64,000 bases of DNA, taken from contig JAIEPX010000002.1 in the NCBI GenBank assembly GCA_019748175.1, positions 1 through 64,000 on the forward strand. Direction: 5' to 3'. The notes beneath the pieces were generated by a model. The model saw only the letters and a program-made list of their open reading frames with translations, was not told the DNA's origin and searched no databases. The position numbers and the translations under genes are program-made. This DNA is from Gammaproteobacteria bacterium. GTDB taxonomy: Bacteria > Pseudomonadota > Gammaproteobacteria > JAIEPX01. Below are positions 46,391-56,170 of the stretch, piece after piece (the first letter of the stretch is position 1; every line of letters begins with the position of its first letter).

Positions 46391-47764
46391 TTAATCTCGA
46401 ATGAAAGCCCGCATCGTATTCATGAGCAGAGGCTTGTCCAGTATTGTATTGTCTACTTTGAGATATGCAATACCGTGTTCTAGTAAAATTGTAACCTCAA
46501 CGACCCCCGGAATTATATTTAATTTTTGGGAGAGATCCTTTACCTCTGCGGGTTTTAAGCCTTTTAGCGGGATAAGTTCCGTTTTTAGGTGCAAAGGCTT
46601 ACACATAAATAGTGCAATGAGTAACCAAGAAGCAGTCAATATCGCACAATAAATGAACATGGTATCAGCTTGCCAAATGCTTTGTACTATGCCCGCGGTC
46701 GTTCCTCCGAAAAATATGCCCAGAAATTGGCTGGAGGAATAAATGCCGAGAGCAGCGCCTTTGCTATGCGTGGGGGCTAGTTTAGATACGAGAGAGGGCA
46801 GCATGGCTTCGAGTAATGAAAAGGCGATGAAAAAAGCAATCAAAGCCGTAGTGAAGTGCCATAGTTGCATGTGCCAGAAATAAAGTGAGCATTGGCTCAT
46901 TAAAAGAGTGGCGATGGCGAACAGTAAAATGGGCTTTTGTTGTTGATAACGGTCGGCGACGATCATAAAGGGGACCATGCCGAAAAATGCAACGATGAGG
47001 ATTGGCAAGTAGAATTGCCATTGATGGGTCAATTCCATTCCTGCGGCCTGTAACATTGAGGGTAGCACCGCAAACTGCGCGGTGAGTAAGGCGTGATTGA
47101 TGAAAATACCGTAATCTAAACGAAGTAGTTCTTTATTGCGTAAGGTTGTCTGAAGTTGATGGAGCAAAGATTTGGGTGGCTGAAAACTCTGATGGCGGGG
47201 TAGTGTGGGTATTGCAACTAAGACGATAATAATGCCTAGAAGAGCCAAGGCAGCGGTAAGATAGAAAATTCCCGAAAGCCCTATGACCTGATAAAACACT
47301 GGACCGCTAACTAGGGCAAGACTCAAGGAAATGCCAATGGTCATGCCGATTGTCGCCATGGCTTTTGTTCGGTTTTCGACTTTGGTCAGGTCTGAAAGCG
47401 TGGCCATAATAGTGCTGCCAATGGCTCCTGAGCCCTGTAAAACACGGCCAATTATGAGGCCGTAAAGACTACTAGCAAGGCCTCCTATGATGCTCCCAAG
47501 CGCAAATAACGTTAGCCCAGCGATAAGGATAGGCTTTCGACCCAATCGGTCTGAAAGTACGCCGAAAGGGATTTGTAGTGTGGCTTGTGATAAGCCGTAT
47601 GCCCCTAAGGCAAACCCAATCAGGCGCGGAGAAGCTCCGGTATAGCCCTGCGCTGCGATCGCGAAAATCGGCAAAATCATAAATAATCCGAGCATGCGAA
47701 AAGCGAAAATCGACGCTAAGGATAATGTAGATCGTAGTTCATGTTGTAATGGATGTTTTTGCAT
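46391..47764 (-). CDS. yajR: MFS transporter, YajR-like
   Basis: A 457-residue major facilitator protein with twelve hydrophobic segments and the conserved GVLSDRLGRKP loop after the second segment. After residue 390 comes a soluble ferredoxin-like domain (KDLSQKLNIIPGVVEVTIL), as in the YAM domain of E. coli YajR. The substrate is unknown. The gene pairs with ssb on the minus strand, and uvrA lies beyond the effector-like island, an arrangement I recall from Coxiella and Legionella without the island. Confidence 0.85.
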   Translation of the reverse strand: MQKHPLQHELRSTLSLASIFAFRMLGLFMILPIFAIAAQGYTGASPRLIGFALGAYGLSQATLQIPFGVLSDRLGRKPILIAGLTLFALGSIIGGLASSLYGLIIGRVLQGSGAIGSTIMATLSDLTKVENRTKAMATIGMTIGISLSLALVSGPVFYQVIGLSGIFYLTAALALLGIIIVLVAIPTLPRHQSFQPPKSLLHQLQTTLRNKELLRLDYGIFINHALLTAQFAVLPSMLQAAGMELTHQWQFYLPILIVAFFGMVPFMIVADRYQQQKPILLFAIATLLMSQCSLYFWHMQLWHFTTALIAFFIAFSLLEAMLPSLVSKLAPTHSKGAALGIYSSSQFLGIFFGGTTAGIVQSIWQADTMFIYCAILTASWLLIALFMCKPLHLKTELIPLKGLKPAEVKDLSQKLNIIPGVVEVTILLEHGIAYLKVDNTILDKPLLMNTMRAFIRD

Positions 47765-47827
47765 GGTGTGATGCTAGCATTATTAGGCATTTTTAAACAG
47801 AGTTACTCGATACTTTAGCTATGTTCT

Positions 47828-48958
47828 TTACATGACTACACATTTTTTACTTTGTGGTTCAAGTTTCTCTAAAAGGGGTTGTAGTTGCGTATTATTTTGA
47901 CAAATTTGATGCAAGCACCGCTGTAGTGCCCCATTGGATTCTAGCTCCTTTCTTAAGGCGCCGACCCCTTTTGGTTCATGTTGAGTTTTTTCATCGAAAG
48001 CATGTGTGAAAATTTTTAGAAAAAAATGTGAATCATTAGAAACGGCTTGAGTAAGTAATGCGTAGATTTCTTGCTCTGTTTTATTACCGTTTGGAAATGC
48101 TAATTGTAAAAGAAGATTATGACAGGAAATTAGCTTGATGATTGATTTCTTTCTGCTCTTTTCAGCTGCCAGACGTGTATTATCTTCAGAAAACTCACAA
48201 AACTTAAGAAATGCAGCGTGTGTTGCAATTTTATACTCACCACCCCAAATGCTGTAGTGGAGCATATTGAAATTATACGATGTGTCATATACAAGTTCTT
48301 TTTCGTCTGAGACACTTTTATGATGGAATTCAATCATTTTTTTTTGGTTTTGATAGAATGCGAAAAGATAGGGTATTGCTCCTGATTTATTTGGTCTGCA
48401 TAAGGAATCGTAGTCTTTAATTTTTGAAGCACAGGCGAAAAAAAAATCGGCGTCTCCGGCTAAACAGAAAAAGAATGAGATTGAATTATTATAAGTATCT
48501 AGGACATTGTAATGAGTGACTATAGTTTCAATAACTACATCGTTGTAGGCAGGTTTTGATTCATATTCAGTTTGGCTGAGTATTCCCGTTTTAAAAGATA
48601 ATAAAATAAATATATGTATGGGGTGCGTAATTTCAAGCTCAATTGCGCCATAGTTAATCATTGTAAGAACAATATAGAGACGTTTAACTAGGAAAGGATC
48701 GAGTATTGCTGTATCGAGTAATTCTGTACTGAGATTGAAATCTTTAACTAATTTGTATCGCCAAAAAGTTTGATCTGGTGCGATGTTCCATTGTCTGCAG
48801 ACGAGGAAGCTATTGAGTAATTCCACTCCTGTTAGATTACTTAATATCAAATTAACAACAGGCCTGGGGAACGGGCCTGATGATACATCAGGTTGGATCG
48901 AGTTATTTGCTGGAGTGCTTATAGCGCGTGTTTTAGTACCCTGAAAAAACTTTTTCAT
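47828..48958 (-). CDS. F-box protein with C-terminal CaaX box (putative effector)
   Basis: A 376-residue protein with two eukaryotic features. Residues 28-70 fit an F-box: PRPVVNLILSNL, then LVCRQW with Cys54 and Trp57, and FWRYKL. The chain ends SKKCVVM, a CaaX motif with basic residues before it and methionine last, as preferred by farnesyltransferase. Between them lie helical, weakly ankyrin-like segments (YNFNMLHYSIWGGEYKIATHAAF). Legionella AnkB has the same plan: F-box, ankyrin repeats, CaaX. I infer an effector that recruits host SCF ubiquitin ligase at a membrane. It diverges from the Fic gene at 49067. Confidence 0.8.
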   Translation of the reverse strand: MKKFFQGTKTRAISTPANNSIQPDVSSGPFPRPVVNLILSNLTGVELLNSFLVCRQWNIAPDQTFWRYKLVKDFNLSTELLDTAILDPFLVKRLYIVLTMINYGAIELEITHPIHIFILLSFKTGILSQTEYESKPAYNDVVIETIVTHYNVLDTYNNSISFFFCLAGDADFFFACASKIKDYDSLCRPNKSGAIPYLFAFYQNQKKMIEFHHKSVSDEKELVYDTSYNFNMLHYSIWGGEYKIATHAAFLKFCEFSEDNTRLAAEKSRKKSIIKLISCHNLLLQLAFPNGNKTEQEIYALLTQAVSNDSHFFLKIFTHAFDEKTQHEPKGVGALRKELESNGALQRCLHQICQNNTQLQPLLEKLEPQSKKCVVM

Positions 48959-49066
48959 AGATGACCTATAGGGTGTCGGTGAGTTTAGTTGGTTTCGCTA
49001 AAATTTGGGAGATAATAACACAAGACTGTACTATAATCAATAGTATAAGTTGTTTGGAGGTGGGTT

Positions 49067-50401
49067 ATGAGAAAGACCGAGGTTCCCATACATAAAGGTA
49101 TGGGGGGGTATGAGCGTTGCCCTCCAAGCGAGCTTTGGCGTTTAGAACTCGATCGTAATCGCCAAATAGGTGTCAATCCAACACCCAGTAGACTGGTTAA
49201 GCCTAATACATTTGATCAGCGGGATGCGGGATATTTGCGGGGCTGTTTTAGTGGGTTTGAATTTGTACTAACAGCCATCCAACAAGAAGAACCATTAAAA
49301 CTTGGTAGTGCATTTCTGCAGAATCTTCATAAAGCGTGTGTCTCAGGTGTCACTCGAGATGTTGCTGTTGAGATTGAAGGCTCGATGACAGTTCAAGCTG
49401 TACCCATTAACTCTGAATTTAGATCAGTCACAGGCAGTGGATATTCCATATTACTTGATCCAAGCAAAATAGATCAAAATGCGACAGAAGAAGGGGTCAG
49501 AGAACTCATTGAAGAGTTTCGTCGAACTCCATTAAATTCATTTGTGCAAGTAGAGAAGGTCTTCGATGAAAAACAAGGGCGAGAAGTGCCCAAAGTCTTA
49601 GAATTAAGGACTTATGAAGATATAATTGCTACGATTCAATCGGGGAAAGCGGTCGCAATTCAATCTCGAGAGCGAAAGGGGGAATCACCCCAATCAATAC
49701 GAAAAGAGGTAACCCAAAGTATTGATGAATTATTCCATCGATATGGAGTGCATATTAAACAGGCAGATAATGATCCTGATAAAATTTTGCACGCAATTGC
49801 GACATTGATTAGAGATATTGAAGTTATACATCCGTTTGAAGATGGAAATTGTCGAGTGTTGAATAAGCTCATGAATATATTGTTGATCAAAAATCATCTT
49901 CACCCCGCAGTATTAACTAACCCTAATCGAATAGATGGATTTTCAGCTAATCAATTGGTAGGTGAAATTAAACAAGGTATGAAAAATTTCGATAATATTT
50001 GTAATGGTCAAAGTGATAATGAGATTCAAGGCAAAGCTCAGCCTTATTCAAGAGTCGATGAAGAGGTGTTTAACATGCGTTGCTGTTATGTTCAGAATAA
50101 TCCTAATGTAACGATGGTGGTAGCGATAAATATTGTAAAATCTGCCATGAGTACTGTAATGATACCACCACAAGAGCGTAAGAAGGTCTTCAATCAACAT
50201 TTGGAAGAAACAATGCAGTTGTTGAGAGGGAAACCTGTGTTTACGGGAAAAGAACTTCGTTACATACAGTCTGATCTATTGGCAAAATTACAGAGTGCTA
50301 CTCAGCGAAGTGTCGTTCTTCCTCGTTGGGTTGAAAAGGATGGGGCTGATAAAACGTCTAATATGACAGCAAGTATCGCTGGTTCTCAGTCTAAAAAATA
50401 A
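49067..50401 (+). CDS. Fic-like domain protein 1 (degenerate core motif)
   Basis: A 444-residue protein with a Fic-type core HPFEDGNCR at residues 255-263. Fic enzymes transfer AMP or related groups to hydroxyl side chains of target proteins. The catalytic His, acidic residue, Gly-Asn and first Arg are kept, but the usual Gly/Lys before Arg is Cys and the second Arg of the consensus is Asn. A TTTGGAGG ribosome site precedes the ATG. The N-terminal block CPPSELWRLELDRNRQIGV is shared with the convergent gene at 50411. The target is unknown; effector or immunity-related roles are both possible. Confidence 0.75.
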   Translation: MRKTEVPIHKGMGGYERCPPSELWRLELDRNRQIGVNPTPSRLVKPNTFDQRDAGYLRGCFSGFEFVLTAIQQEEPLKLGSAFLQNLHKACVSGVTRDVAVEIEGSMTVQAVPINSEFRSVTGSGYSILLDPSKIDQNATEEGVRELIEEFRRTPLNSFVQVEKVFDEKQGREVPKVLELRTYEDIIATIQSGKAVAIQSRERKGESPQSIRKEVTQSIDELFHRYGVHIKQADNDPDKILHAIATLIRDIEVIHPFEDGNCRVLNKLMNILLIKNHLHPAVLTNPNRIDGFSANQLVGEIKQGMKNFDNICNGQSDNEIQGKAQPYSRVDEEVFNMRCCYVQNNPNVTMVVAINIVKSAMSTVMIPPQERKKVFNQHLEETMQLLRGKPVFTGKELRYIQSDLLAKLQSATQRSVVLPRWVEKDGADKTSNMTASIAGSQSKK

Positions 50402-50410
50402 AAAATATTT

Positions 50411-51661
50411 TTAATAACTTTTTTTTGAAAATTGTGGAATTTCTGTATCGACTGGCGTTTTTGATAATGAATTTTTTTTAGATTTTGAAGAGATGATACA
50501 CGAAGGAATAATTGGTTTACATAAAACAGAAAATTTTCTTTTGAGTTTATTTAATTCCAAAGATGACCAGCTATCTTGTTCTGAGAGTACAGAGGTTAGA
50601 TAATTCAGGAGCTTTTCTTGTTTTTTTCTTGGTGCCTTTTTAAAGCCCTCAATCTCATTAAGGATAAATTTAGACACGATGCCGCATAATGTTGGTTTTT
50701 TCCCTATAGGGCAAGATTTGATACTAAGGAAGGAATTATTAATTAATGAATAGTCGCTATTGTTTTCGGTGATTTGATTTTTAATATTAGAATAAATCAG
50801 AAAGCCCTGTTGAATTTCGTGGACTAATTCCTCTAGTGAAAATCCGTCAATTCGATCATTATTAGATATAACACTTGGAGGGAGATGATTTATTGCTAGT
50901 AAATATTGCCTTAGTAGGTTCATGGTTCGACAATTTGCGTCCTTGAATGGATGGAAAACTTCGAGAGTTCGAATTGTTTTAGCTATGGCATAGAGCTTTT
51001 GTTCTTCTGTTTCTTTTGGTAAACGATGATGTTCTTCGAATACAAGGTTTACATAACTTATAACTGATTGTCGAATTTCGTCAGGTGTTAAATTTGGAAG
51101 GGGCCTAGACTCAATGCTAACAATATGTCCATTTTCTAGAGCTGTTAATACCTCTTCAGTAGTTGATAGTTCCATTTTTTTACCATCAATTCTAACAAAT
51201 CTACTGTATCCATTTTTAAATTCATTTATTAATTCATTGATCCCAGCAGGAGTTGCATTTTGACCTGGGTTATTAGGGTCGATATTAATTTTAAAACCCG
51301 CGCCTGTAATGTTCCTATAATTTTGGTCCAGCGGGATAAACTTGGTATCCAGTTCATTCTCAATGGGCACTTCTTCAAACACATTTGCTGTGGTGTGGGA
51401 ATGAAGGGCAAGTAAAAAATCAGCATCAAGTATTGTTGGCTCAGAAGAAGACAGGCTTTGGAGAATGAACTCAAGACCTGAAAATGCGCCTTGAAGGTAG
51501 CCTGGTTCTAGTATGTCCTGACTTAAAGGGCCTTTCGCGCTTATATTTTTTGAAACACCTGCCTGTCGATTTCGCGATACCAAGCATCGCCATAATTCAC
51601 AAGGTGGGCATTCTGAGAAGGATTCAATGCCGTATGCTATTTTCTCATCAATAATTTGCAT
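50411..51661 (-). CDS. Fic-like domain protein 2 (degenerate core motif)
   Basis: A 416-residue paralog of the gene at 49067, facing it with a 9-base gap. It shares CPPCELWRCLVSRNRQAGV near the start, NITGAGFKINIDPNNPGQNATPAG in the middle region, and a core HPFKDANCR at residues 237-245. Here Gly of the motif is Ala and the Gly/Lys position is again Cys; the second Arg is Asn as in the partner. The C-terminus is Lys/Ser-rich. The matching substitutions show that both belong to one divergent Fic subfamily. Confidence 0.75.
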   Translation of the reverse strand: MQIIDEKIAYGIESFSECPPCELWRCLVSRNRQAGVSKNISAKGPLSQDILEPGYLQGAFSGLEFILQSLSSSEPTILDADFLLALHSHTTANVFEEVPIENELDTKFIPLDQNYRNITGAGFKINIDPNNPGQNATPAGINELINEFKNGYSRFVRIDGKKMELSTTEEVLTALENGHIVSIESRPLPNLTPDEIRQSVISYVNLVFEEHHRLPKETEEQKLYAIAKTIRTLEVFHPFKDANCRTMNLLRQYLLAINHLPPSVISNNDRIDGFSLEELVHEIQQGFLIYSNIKNQITENNSDYSLINNSFLSIKSCPIGKKPTLCGIVSKFILNEIEGFKKAPRKKQEKLLNYLTSVLSEQDSWSSLELNKLKRKFSVLCKPIIPSCIISSKSKKNSLSKTPVDTEIPQFSKKSY

Positions 51662-51878
51662 GTGTCACCACTTAAATAGTATATATATTTAAATGTATCA
51701 TGTATTTAATTAAAAATAAAGCAAAAATTTTTGGCTTTCTTATGGTTCTAAGGTTCTGATAGGCGTTGCCCAAAATTTCCAGACATATTATGTGCTATCC
51801 ATTGGAGGATTGGTAAAATAGCTAGCTAAATAGTGGTAAGACGGATAAAATGCCCCATTTGGTGGTCGTTTAGGTTGG

Positions 51879-54713
51879 ATGATGGACAAAATTACGATTC
51901 GTGGTGCGCGTACACATAATTTAAAAAATATTGATCTCACTCTTCCTCGGGATCAGTTGATAGTGATTACTGGTCTTTCTGGATCTGGGAAATCATCGTT
52001 AGCATTCGACACTTTGTATGCTGAAGGTCAGCGACGCTATGTTGAATCTTTATCAGCGTATGCACGACAATTTTTATCAATGATGCAAAAACCAGATGTT
52101 GATCATATTGAGGGTTTATCTCCCGCAATTTCTATTGAACAAAAAGCAACTTCACATAATCCACGTTCAACAGTGGGCACCATAACCGAAATTTATGATT
52201 ATCTACGATTGTTATTTGCACGTGCAGGGCAAGCACAATGTCCGGAACACGGTACAATTTTAGAAGCACAGACAATTAGTCAAATGGTAGATACGGTATT
52301 GTCTCTTCCTGAAGAAACAAAGGTGATGTTATTGGCGCCTGTTGTTAAAGATCGAAAAGGTGTGCATCAAAATATTATAGCTGATTTACGACGTAAAGGA
52401 TTCGTTCGAGCTCGAATCAATGGTGAAATTGTCGATTTGGATAAAGCACCAGAATTATCGTTAAGAAAAAAACATACAATTGAAATTGTTGTTGATCGAC
52501 TAAAAGTGCGTGCTGATTTAACTCAACGATTGGCTGAATCTTTTGAAACAGCAATAGATCTTACTGGTGGTATAGCGAGTATTGCTTTTATCGATGAAAA
52601 ACGTCCTGATGTTCAGTTTTCTGCAAAGATGGCATGTTCACAATGTGGATACAGTCTTACAGAATTGGAGCCCCGTTTATTTTCTTTTAATAATCCTGTC
52701 GGAGCTTGTCCAACCTGTAATGGTTTGGGTGTGAATCAAACGTTTGATCCAGAAAAAATTATTTCCGATGAAGAAATAAGTTTGGCAGGTGGCGCGATTA
52801 GGGGCTGGGATAGACGCAACTTTTATTATTTTCAAATGTTGCAATCATTGGCCAAGCATTTCCGTTTTGATGTGGAAGCTCCTTTCAACAAACTTTCAAA
52901 GAAAATTCAAGATATTTTGTTGTATGGCAGTGGTGATGAAGAAATTATATTTCGGTTTATGTCGGCGCGCGGAAAAGTATTTGAAAAAACACATCCTTTC
53001 GAGGGTGTTTTAATGAACATGGAACGCCGATATTCTGAAACTGAATCTATGGCTGTTCGGGAAGATTTGGCGAAATTTTTAACAACGAGTCCGTGCAAAA
53101 CCTGTGAAGGTCAGCGATTACGGCTAGAGGCACGCCATGTTTTTGTGCAAGATCACTCGATACCTCATATCGTCAATATGCCTATAGGAAAAGCACAGGA
53201 GTTTTTTGAAAAAGTTTCTCTGCCAGGAAAAAGAGGCGAAATAGCCAAGAAAATATTAATTGAGATCACAGCGCGTCTTGGATTTTTAGTCAGTGTTGGC
53301 TTAAATTATTTGACTTTATCTCGAAGCGCAGAAACACTTTCGGGTGGAGAGGCTCAACGTATTCGTTTAGCAAGCCAAATTGGATCAGGATTAGTGGGGG
53401 TCATGTATATTCTTGATGAGCCCTCAATAGGATTGCATCAACGTGATAACGATCGATTACTCAAGACACTAAAACACTTACGTGATTTAGGCAATACGGT
53501 TATCGTTGTTGAGCATGATGAAGATGCTATTCGTGCGGCTGATCATGTAGTGGATATAGGTCCTGGTGCGGGTGTGCATGGTGGGTACGTAATGGCTGAA
53601 GGAACACCTGCTGATATTGAAGCTCACGATAAATCGTTGACGGGAAAATATCTTTCGGGAAAATTAAAAGTGTGGGCTGCTGCAGTCCGAATTCAACGCA
53701 ATCCTAAGCAATTGTTACATATTCAAGGTGCATCATTAAATAATTTAAAAAATATTGATGTCACAATTCCTGTTGGATTAATTACCTGTATAACGGGTGT
53801 TTCTGGTTCAGGAAAATCAAGTTTAATTAACGACACGCTTTATCCAATCGCTGCAAAAGAATTTAATGGTGCAACATTAGTGACGCCCGGTCCGTATAAA
53901 TCAATCGCAGGATTAGGTCATTTTGACAAAGTGGTAGGAATTGATCAAAGTCCAATAGGACGTACTCCACGTTCAAATCCCGCAACATACACTGGGTTAT
54001 TCACGCCGATTCGCGATTTATTTGCAGGGATTCCTGAATCAAGAGCGCGCGGTTATCAGGCGGGTAGGTTCAGCTTTAATGTGAAAGGTGGGCGGTGTGA
54101 AGCGTGCGAAGGTGATGGTGTTATTAAAGTTGAAATGCATTTTTTAGCCGATGTTTATGTAGAGTGCGATGTATGTAAAGGAAAACGCTATAATCGTGAG
54201 ACTCTAGAAGTTCGTTACAAAGGAAAAAATATACACGAAATTTTAGAGATGAATGTTGAAGATGCGCGTGAATTTTTTGATGCTGTTCCGGTGCTAGCGA
54301 AAAAACTACAAACTTTAATTGATGTGGGCTTGTCGTATATTCACTTGGGACAAAGTGCAACGACATTATCAGGCGGAGAAGCGCAGCGAGTTAAATTGGC
54401 GAAAGAACTATCAAAGCGAGATACCGCTAAAACGCTTTATATTCTAGATGAACCTACAACCGGTTTGCATTTTCACGACATTAAACAATTATTAGAAGTT
54501 TTGCATCGCTTGCGTGATAAAGGAAATACGATTATCGTGATCGAGCACAATTTAGATGTCATTTGGGCAGCTGATTGGGTAATCGATTTGGGCCCAGAAG
54601 GCGGGGATGGGGGTGGCCGTGTTGTGGCTACTGGTACACCGGAAGAAGTGATGAATATTTCCGCTTCTTATACTGGTCAATATTTATTGAAGCATGTGAG
54701 GCGCAATGAGTAG
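51879..54713 (+). CDS. uvrA: Excinuclease ABC subunit A
   Basis: UvrA is the damage-recognition ATPase of nucleotide excision repair. The 944-residue protein carries two ABC modules: P-loops GLSGSGKSS (near residue 32) and GVSGSGKSS (near 645), each with an ABC signature LSGGEAQR. The zinc modules [15 protein letters not shown] and [16 protein letters not shown] are intact. ATG codons at 51879 and 51882 are equivalent choices. The 217-base upstream gap is AT-rich; I did not find a LexA-type box. It overlaps the permease gene by eight bases. Confidence 0.98.
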   Translation: MMDKITIRGARTHNLKNIDLTLPRDQLIVITGLSGSGKSSLAFDTLYAEGQRRYVESLSAYARQFLSMMQKPDVDHIEGLSPAISIEQKATSHNPRSTVGTITEIYDYLRLLFARAGQAQCPEHGTILEAQTISQMVDTVLSLPEETKVMLLAPVVKDRKGVHQNIIADLRRKGFVRARINGEIVDLDKAPELSLRKKHTIEIVVDRLKVRADLTQRLAESFETAIDLTGGIASIAFIDEKRPDVQFSAKMACSQCGYSLTELEPRLFSFNNPVGACPTCNGLGVNQTFDPEKIISDEEISLAGGAIRGWDRRNFYYFQMLQSLAKHFRFDVEAPFNKLSKKIQDILLYGSGDEEIIFRFMSARGKVFEKTHPFEGVLMNMERRYSETESMAVREDLAKFLTTSPCKTCEGQRLRLEARHVFVQDHSIPHIVNMPIGKAQEFFEKVSLPGKRGEIAKKILIEITARLGFLVSVGLNYLTLSRSAETLSGGEAQRIRLASQIGSGLVGVMYILDEPSIGLHQRDNDRLLKTLKHLRDLGNTVIVVEHDEDAIRAADHVVDIGPGAGVHGGYVMAEGTPADIEAHDKSLTGKYLSGKLKVWAAAVRIQRNPKQLLHIQGASLNNLKNIDVTIPVGLITCITGVSGSGKSSLINDTLYPIAAKEFNGATLVTPGPYKSIAGLGHFDKVVGIDQSPIGRTPRSNPATYTGLFTPIRDLFAGIPESRARGYQAGRFSFNVKGGRCEACEGDGVIKVEMHFLADVYVECDVCKGKRYNRETLEVRYKGKNIHEILEMNVEDAREFFDAVPVLAKKLQTLIDVGLSYIHLGQSATTLSGGEAQRVKLAKELSKRDTAKTLYILDEPTTGLHFHDIKQLLEVLHRLRDKGNTIIVIEHNLDVIWAADWVIDLGPEGGDGGGRVVATGTPEEVMNISASYTGQYLLKHVRRNE

Positions 54714-55941
54714 TTTATATCAGAACAAAACGTTTGGTGGGATTTTGTTGGTTGCGGGAACATCCATTGGAGCTGGAATGTTGGCATTGCCAATTACTAC
54801 CGGAGTGGGTGGATTTTATTCAGCTATCGGATTGTTTTTGATTTGTTTTGCGTACATGTTGATGACTTTATTTTTATTATTAGAATCGAATCTTTATGAG
54901 CCCAGCATGGAAGCTAATATTATTTCAATGGCGCGCCGACGTTTAGGTGTGCTTGGACAAATAGCTAGCTGGACATCATTTTTGTTGTTGTATTATGCTG
55001 TTGCTGCTGCTTATATGTCTGCTGGCGGTTCTTTAATTGGAAATTTATTGGCTTCTGGCGGTGAATTATCTCTTATAAAAACAAACATGACAATTATTGG
55101 ATTTGCAGCAGTGGGTGGCTTGTTGGTATTTTTTGGCGCCTGGTTGGTGGATCACATTAATCGATTTTTTATGTACGGTTTGATTTTATCGTATTTCGCT
55201 CTTGTTTTTTTTGTGACGCCCCATGTGAAAATGGTTACATTGAACGCTGGCGATTCTAAATATTTATTGGTCGCAATTCCCATTGTGATTCTATCCTTTA
55301 CTTCTCATGTGATTGTTCCCAGCTTACGTATGTATATGCAGAATAATGTGAATCAATTAAAAAAATCTCTCCTTTTTGGATCTTTAGTCCCATTGATTTT
55401 CTATATTGTATGGGAATTTTTAATTGTCGGCGTTCTTCCCTCTACAGGTGAATATAGTTTAACAGCGATTGCTGCACGGCCTCATCCTGTTGCAGGTGTT
55501 ACTCAAGCTTTGCATTCCTATTTGGGATTGAGTTGGATTGCGGCTGCTGTGGGTGTTTTTTCTTTTTGCGCATTAGTAACTTCCTTTTTAGCCGTAATTT
55601 TAAGCCTCATCGATTTCTTATCCGATGGTTTTCAAATTAAAAAAGACGTGTGGGGTCGTTTGAGATTATTGTTTTTCACTCTAGTTCCGCCTTTATTATT
55701 TGCGCTGTATTTTCCTTCTGGATTTGTATTGGCGCTGAGTTATGCGGGCGTCTTTGTTGCTATTTTATACGGTATATTACCCCCGCTCATGATTTGGAAA
55801 GCTCGATATCATGAGAATTTAGATTGTGGATTTAGAGTTATTGGCGGTAAACCCCTTTTGGTGTTTTGTATCATTGGCGCTATCCTTGTTATTTTATTTC
55901 AAGTGTTGAGTACGTTGAATCTTCTCCCGGTGCCTCAATAA
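54706..55941 (+). CDS. tyrP: Aromatic amino acid permease (TyrP/HAAAP family)
   Basis: A 411-residue inner-membrane protein with eleven or so hydrophobic segments. The N-terminal [20 protein letters not shown] is the signature of the hydroxy/aromatic amino acid permease family, which imports tyrosine or tryptophan with protons. Which of these it carries cannot be told. It is coupled to uvrA by overlap. Import of an aromatic amino acid alongside a full aro operon suggests a variable supply in the host. Confidence 0.85.
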   Translation: MSSLYQNKTFGGILLVAGTSIGAGMLALPITTGVGGFYSAIGLFLICFAYMLMTLFLLLESNLYEPSMEANIISMARRRLGVLGQIASWTSFLLLYYAVAAAYMSAGGSLIGNLLASGGELSLIKTNMTIIGFAAVGGLLVFFGAWLVDHINRFFMYGLILSYFALVFFVTPHVKMVTLNAGDSKYLLVAIPIVILSFTSHVIVPSLRMYMQNNVNQLKKSLLFGSLVPLIFYIVWEFLIVGVLPSTGEYSLTAIAARPHPVAGVTQALHSYLGLSWIAAAVGVFSFCALVTSFLAVILSLIDFLSDGFQIKKDVWGRLRLLFFTLVPPLLFALYFPSGFVLALSYAGVFVAILYGILPPLMIWKARYHENLDCGFRVIGGKPLLVFCIIGAILVILFQVLSTLNLLPVPQ

Positions 55942-56093
55942 ACAAGGCTAGATTTCTGTCGATTAAATTCAGCTGATAACAGTGAAGGCGTCTCTTGTCG
56001 AGCCGCTTCCTGTTTGAGTTTCCAGGCTCCCATTTACGATTGGGCACCCACCTACTTCCCCTTGGTTTACACTTGGGCTCCTTACATCGCAAG

Positions 56094-56132
56094 AATTTGC
56101 GTCGCATTTGCGTCGCATTTGCGACGCAAATT
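56094..56132. promoter_or_regulatory. Palindromic operator-like repeat upstream of the AlbA-type regulator
   Basis: The 11-base unit TTTGCGTCGCA occurs twice in direct orientation (56096-56106 and 56107-56117) and once inverted (TGCGACGCAAA, 56120-56130). The inner pair forms the palindrome GCGTCGCA-TT-TGCGACGC. It ends just before the -35 of the following gene, a good position for autoregulation. Confidence 0.7.
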
Positions 56133-56134
56133 TA

Positions 56135-56163
56135 TTGACATTTCTACTGGTTACTACTAGAAT
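56135..56163 (+). promoter_or_regulatory. Strong sigma70-type promoter, possibly leaderless transcript
   Basis: TTGACA at 56135-56140 and TAGAAT at 56158-56163 are 17 bases apart. The expected start of transcription, about 56169-56171, coincides with the ATG at 56171, so the mRNA may have no leader. Confidence 0.65.
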
Positions 56164-56170
56164 GTGCCCT

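Noticed and set aside
49022..49044. Short inverted repeat and TATAAT (49032-49037) in the F-box/Fic divergent gap as a promoter-operator
   Set aside because: The arms are only five bases, and no acceptable -35 lies 16-18 bases upstream of the TATAAT.
51766..51791. TTGCCC and TATTAT as a uvrA promoter
   Set aside because: The spacer is only 14 bases, too short for a usual sigma70 promoter.
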